Below the pieces are notes generated by a model. It was not told where the DNA came from, ran no database searches, and saw only the letters and a program-made list of their open reading frames with translations. Source: an uncultured Slackia sp. (GTDB taxonomy: Bacteria > Actinomycetota > Coriobacteriia > Coriobacteriales > Eggerthellaceae). From it: a DNA stretch of 7,646 bases. Made by a program: the position numbers and the translations under genes. The DNA lies in contig CALBLG010000173.1 in NCBI GenBank assembly GCA_937895975.1, forward strand, positions 1 through 7,646, written 5' to 3'. Shown here piece by piece: positions 5,421 to 7,646 of this stretch. Positions within the stretch are counted from its first letter, which is position 1; each line of letters starts with the position of its first letter.

Positions 5421-6324
5421 CCACGCACACACCACAAGCGTCGTGGTGTCTCCGCTCGCTGCAGCGGGCCACATGAAGACCGGCGCCGAGCTTATGGCGG
5501 AAAACCCCTATCGCCCTTGGCCCGCGCGCATAACCTCGATCATGGAATTGACCGCTACCGAGAAATTGTTCGAGTTTCGCCTGATCGATGAGCGTATCCG
5601 AGAAGCGTTCCATCAACAACCTGGGCAATTCGTGGAACTGTCCATTTTCGGGGTAGGCGAGGCGCCCATCTCCATCTCATCGTCGCCTTCGAAGCAGGGC
5701 TTCATCGAGCTGTGCGTGCGTCGCACGGGCAAGTTCACCGAAGAGTTGCACAAAATGCAGTGCGGCGATGTGGTGGGCATTCGAGGCCCCTTCGGTCGGC
5801 CGTTCCCATTCGAAAAGATGAAGGGCCACGACATTTTGCTGGTCGCGGGCGGCTTGGGCATCGCTCCGCTTCGGTCGTTGATCAACAACATTCACGACGA
5901 GCGCAGCGAATTCGGCAAGGTCACCATCATCTACGGCTCGAAGAACCCGCGCGAGGTAATGTTCCGCGACCAATTCGAAATGTGGCGCCACCGCAAAGAC
6001 TTCGACCTGCATCTGACCGTCGACAACTATGAAGACGGTTGGGATGGCGAAGTGGGCCTGGTTACCAAACCGTTCGAGCATTTGGAGGTCGACCCGAACA
6101 ATACCTTCGGTGCGCTGTGCGGGCCTCCGGTGATGTATCGCTTCGTCGTGGAAGAAATGCGCAAGAAGGGCATTCCGTACGACCGAATCTATATGAGTTT
6201 CGAACGCCATATGAAATGCGGCATGGGTAAATGCGGCCACTGCCAAGTGGGGCATCAATACGTCTGCATCGACGGTCCCGTGTTCAATTATTGGGAAGCG
6301 AAAAACATCCAGGGGTCGATGTAA
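5410..6324 (+). CDS. hydG: group 3b [NiFe] hydrogenase gamma subunit, FAD/NAD(P)-binding diaphorase (HydG/AsrB-like)
   Basis: This 304-aa flavoprotein of the ferredoxin-NADP+ reductase superfamily exchanges electrons between the iron-sulfur chain and NAD(P)H. APISISSSP (85-93) is the FAD-binding motif. VAGGLGIAPLRSL (145-157) and YGSKNPREVMF (175-185) form the pyridine-nucleotide lobe, with CGPPVMY at 237-243. C270, C275, C278 and C286 (MKCGMGKCGHC...VC) bind the [2Fe-2S] cluster as in dihydroorotate dehydrogenase electron-transfer subunits and sulfhydrogenase gamma. The start at 5410 overlaps the beta gene and follows a GGGAAGGGGG stretch. It gives an N-terminal tail of about 32 residues before the conserved NPY...ARI start, and ATG codons at M22 and M29 lack ribosome sites. 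NAD versus NADP preference cannot be settled from sequence alone. The name HydG here follows Pyrococcus and is unrelated to the FeFe-hydrogenase maturase. Confidence 0.93.
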   Translation: MANSHAHTTSVVVSPLAAAGHMKTGAELMAENPYRPWPARITSIMELTATEKLFEFRLIDERIREAFHQQPGQFVELSIFGVGEAPISISSSPSKQGFIELCVRRTGKFTEELHKMQCGDVVGIRGPFGRPFPFEKMKGHDILLVAGGLGIAPLRSLINNIHDERSEFGKVTIIYGSKNPREVMFRDQFEMWRHRKDFDLHLTVDNYEDGWDGEVGLVTKPFEHLEVDPNNTFGALCGPPVMYRFVVEEMRKKGIPYDRIYMSFERHMKCGMGKCGHCQVGHQYVCIDGPVFNYWEAKNIQGSM

Positions 6325-7116
6325 ATGGAATGCCAAACGAGAAGAAACGCCATCCCGCGCGTGGTGGTGCTGGGCTTGGCGAGCTGCTTCGGCTGTCAGC
6401 TTCAGATAACGAACGCTGAATCGCACCTGCTCGATATCGTGGGCCAGATAGATTTGCGGTATTGGCAGCTCGCGTCAAGCGCGCCCGAGCCGGAAGGCGA
6501 TGTGGACGTGGTGGTGGTCGAGGGCGCCGTGACCACCGAGGAATCGGCCGAAACCGTGCGTCGGTGGCGCGAGCGCGCGAAATGCGTTATCGCCATGGGC
6601 GCGTGCGCTGTGTGCGGCGGCATTCCTGGTATGGCCGCCCGCGATTTTGGCGAGCGCGCGCAAGCCGTGTATGGCAGCGATGTGCCCCAGGCATGTGGCG
6701 CGATGTGCGTGCCGCGTCCGGTGAGCGCTGTCGTCGACGTGGATTTCGAAGTGCGCGCGTGCCCCATAGACCCGGCAGATTTCGTTGCCGTGCTGCAACA
6801 TGCGATATACGGCAGCAATGCGAATGTCCAGACCGATACCATGTGCGGCAGCTGCAAGCGAAACGAAGACGGCTGCCTGTGGCGCGAAGGCAAAGTGTGC
6901 CTGGGCCTGGCGACGGTTGCAGGCTGCGGGGCAAAGTGCGTGCAGCTCGGTCGCGAGTGCAATGGTTGCCGCGGCTTGTCGCCGAACGCGAACTTGGTCG
7001 CCGCCCGCGCATTCGCCGACCGCACGGGCGTCGGCGCCGAACGCTTCGACGAGGCGCTCGAGATGTTCAATCTGGTAAATCCTTTGCTTGCGCCATCAAC
7101 GACGGGGGAGGAGTAA
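6325..7116 (+). CDS. hydD: group 3b [NiFe] hydrogenase small (delta) subunit
   Basis: This 263-aa small subunit relays electrons from the NiFe site through three iron-sulfur clusters. The proximal [4Fe-4S] cluster is bound by C21 and C24 (LASCFGCQLQ), C94 (GACAVCGG) and C146 (ACPID). Eight more cysteines, C174, C177, C184, C192, C201, C205, C212 and C215, match the two-cluster C-terminal region of Pyrococcus HydD, ending in the diagnostic CNGCRG. VVVEGAVTTEE (63-73) is the family's small-subunit core. There is no Tat signal or membrane anchor, which fits a cytoplasmic enzyme. The ATG follows the gamma stop directly (TAA-ATG, no gap) with AGGGG at 6310-6314, so translation is coupled. GACAVCGG has an extra Cys97 where the relative I recall (P. 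furiosus) has Gln. Confidence 0.94.
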   Translation: MECQTRRNAIPRVVVLGLASCFGCQLQITNAESHLLDIVGQIDLRYWQLASSAPEPEGDVDVVVVEGAVTTEESAETVRRWRERAKCVIAMGACAVCGGIPGMAARDFGERAQAVYGSDVPQACGAMCVPRPVSAVVDVDFEVRACPIDPADFVAVLQHAIYGSNANVQTDTMCGSCKRNEDGCLWREGKVCLGLATVAGCGAKCVQLGRECNGCRGLSPNANLVAARAFADRTGVGAERFDEALEMFNLVNPLLAPSTTGEE

Positions 7117-7119
7117 CTC

Positions 7120-7646
7120 ATGCGCACGACGCTTTCAATGCACCATATCGCCCGCATCGAGGGGCATGGCAATATCTCGCTCTCTATCGAAGATGGCCGC
7201 GTGACCGATGTGAAGATGAATGTGGTCGAACCGGCCCGCCTGTTCGAATCGATGGTGGCGGGGCGCCCGTTCACGCAAGCCAGCTATATCGCATCGCGCA
7301 TCTGCGGCATTTGCTCGTCGAGCCATGTGGTAACCGACCTGCTGGCCATTGAATCGGCGCTTGGCGTGAAGACGAGCGAACGCACGCGCGTGTTGCGCGA
7401 GCTTCTGGTATACGGAAGCTTCTTGCAAAACCATGCTGCGCACCTGTTCGTTTTCGCCGCTCCCGATTTCACGGGCGACGACAGCGTGTTTCCCATTGCC
7501 GAAAGCGACCCTGAGCTGTTCCGCGGAGGGTTGGGCATCAAGGCCTTGGGCAACGAGTTGTGCACGTTGATCGGTGGACGGTCGATTCATCCAATCACGT
7601 GCGTGGTGGGCGGTTTCACCCACGAGCCGAGTCGCGATGAATTTTT
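7120..7646 (+). CDS. hydA: group 3b [NiFe] hydrogenase large (alpha) catalytic subunit, partial (3' end outside window)
   Basis: These are the first 175 codons of the H2-activating subunit; the frame is open to the window edge. RIEGHG (12-17) is the conserved N-terminal motif. RICGICSSSH (60-69) is the L1 motif: C62 and C65 are two of the four cysteines that hold the Ni-Fe(CN)2CO centre, with H69 nearby. FLQNHAAHL (about 102-110) and GGRSIHP (152-158), followed by VVGGF, are further conserved blocks. The L2 cysteine pair and the C-terminal peptide cleaved by the maturation protease lie outside the window. The start is set by GGGGGAGGAG (7104-7113), which overlaps the end of the delta gene; the intergenic gap is three bases. 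Maturation would need HypA-F and a specific endopeptidase, not seen here. The symbol follows Pyrococcus usage, not FeFe HydA. Confidence 0.95.
   Translation, partial: MRTTLSMHHIARIEGHGNISLSIEDGRVTDVKMNVVEPARLFESMVAGRPFTQASYIASRICGICSSSHVVTDLLAIESALGVKTSERTRVLRELLVYGSFLQNHAAHLFVFAAPDFTGDDSVFPIAESDPELFRGGLGIKALGNELCTLIGGRSIHPITCVVGGFTHEPSRDEF

Noticed and set aside
4350..6324. Anaerobic sulfite reductase AsrAB
   Set aside because: The first two subunits are homologous to AsrA and AsrB, but the next genes are the NiFe hydrogenase small and large subunits and not the siroheme-containing AsrC, so a group 3b hydrogenase is the better call.
5677..6426. Minus-strand open frame of 249 codons opposite the gamma subunit gene
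   Set aside because: It is a His/Ala/Val-rich mirror frame of a gene with intact FAD, NAD and [2Fe-2S] motifs on the plus strand.

Overview
The window is GC-rich (about 60% by eye, with GC-rich third codon positions). It carries seven protein genes on the + strand, the last cut by the window edge, and one tRNA gene on the - strand. The gene content suggests a strictly anaerobic, H2-metabolising bacterium. The high GC, the compact cyclophilin and the membrane-anchored TPR protein would fit the Coriobacteriia (Eggerthellaceae-like Actinomycetota). That placement rests on general resemblance, not on a diagnostic marker, and is tentative.

Layout. Positions 1-76 (-) hold a complete tRNA-Arg with anticodon CCG. 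A 53-base divergent gap separates it from an RlmD/TrmA-family iron-sulfur RNA uracil-C5 methyltransferase (130-1455). A 328-base gap follows. It holds a near-perfect nested palindrome that resembles a REP-type element, then GC-rich unannotated sequence and probably the promoter and leader of the next unit. That unit is a single-domain cyclophilin peptidyl-prolyl isomerase (1784-2314) and, 38 bases later, a TPR protein with one membrane span (2353-3738). Two stable hairpins lie between the TPR gene and nucleoside diphosphate kinase ndk (3834-4241). The ndk gene ends in a textbook rho-independent terminator (4259-4294).

From 4350 to the window end lies a tightly packed operon for a cytosolic group 3b [NiFe] hydrogenase (NAD(P)-linked 'sulfhydrogenase' type), in the order beta, gamma, delta, alpha known from Pyrococcus furiosus. 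Beta is a two-ferredoxin-cluster electron-transfer subunit, gamma an FAD/NAD(P)/[2Fe-2S] diaphorase subunit, delta the hydrogenase small subunit with Cys sets for three [4Fe-4S] clusters, and alpha the NiFe catalytic large subunit, of which only the first 175 codons are present. The inferred electron path is NiFe site, then the delta clusters, the beta clusters, gamma [2Fe-2S]/FAD, and NAD(P)+, reversibly.

I found no CRISPR array, transposase, phage gene or clearly new multi-gene system. The most interesting unexplained items are the nested palindrome after the methyltransferase gene, the double hairpin before ndk, the uncharacterised outward-facing domain of the TPR protein, and the presence and completeness of the group 3b hydrogenase.
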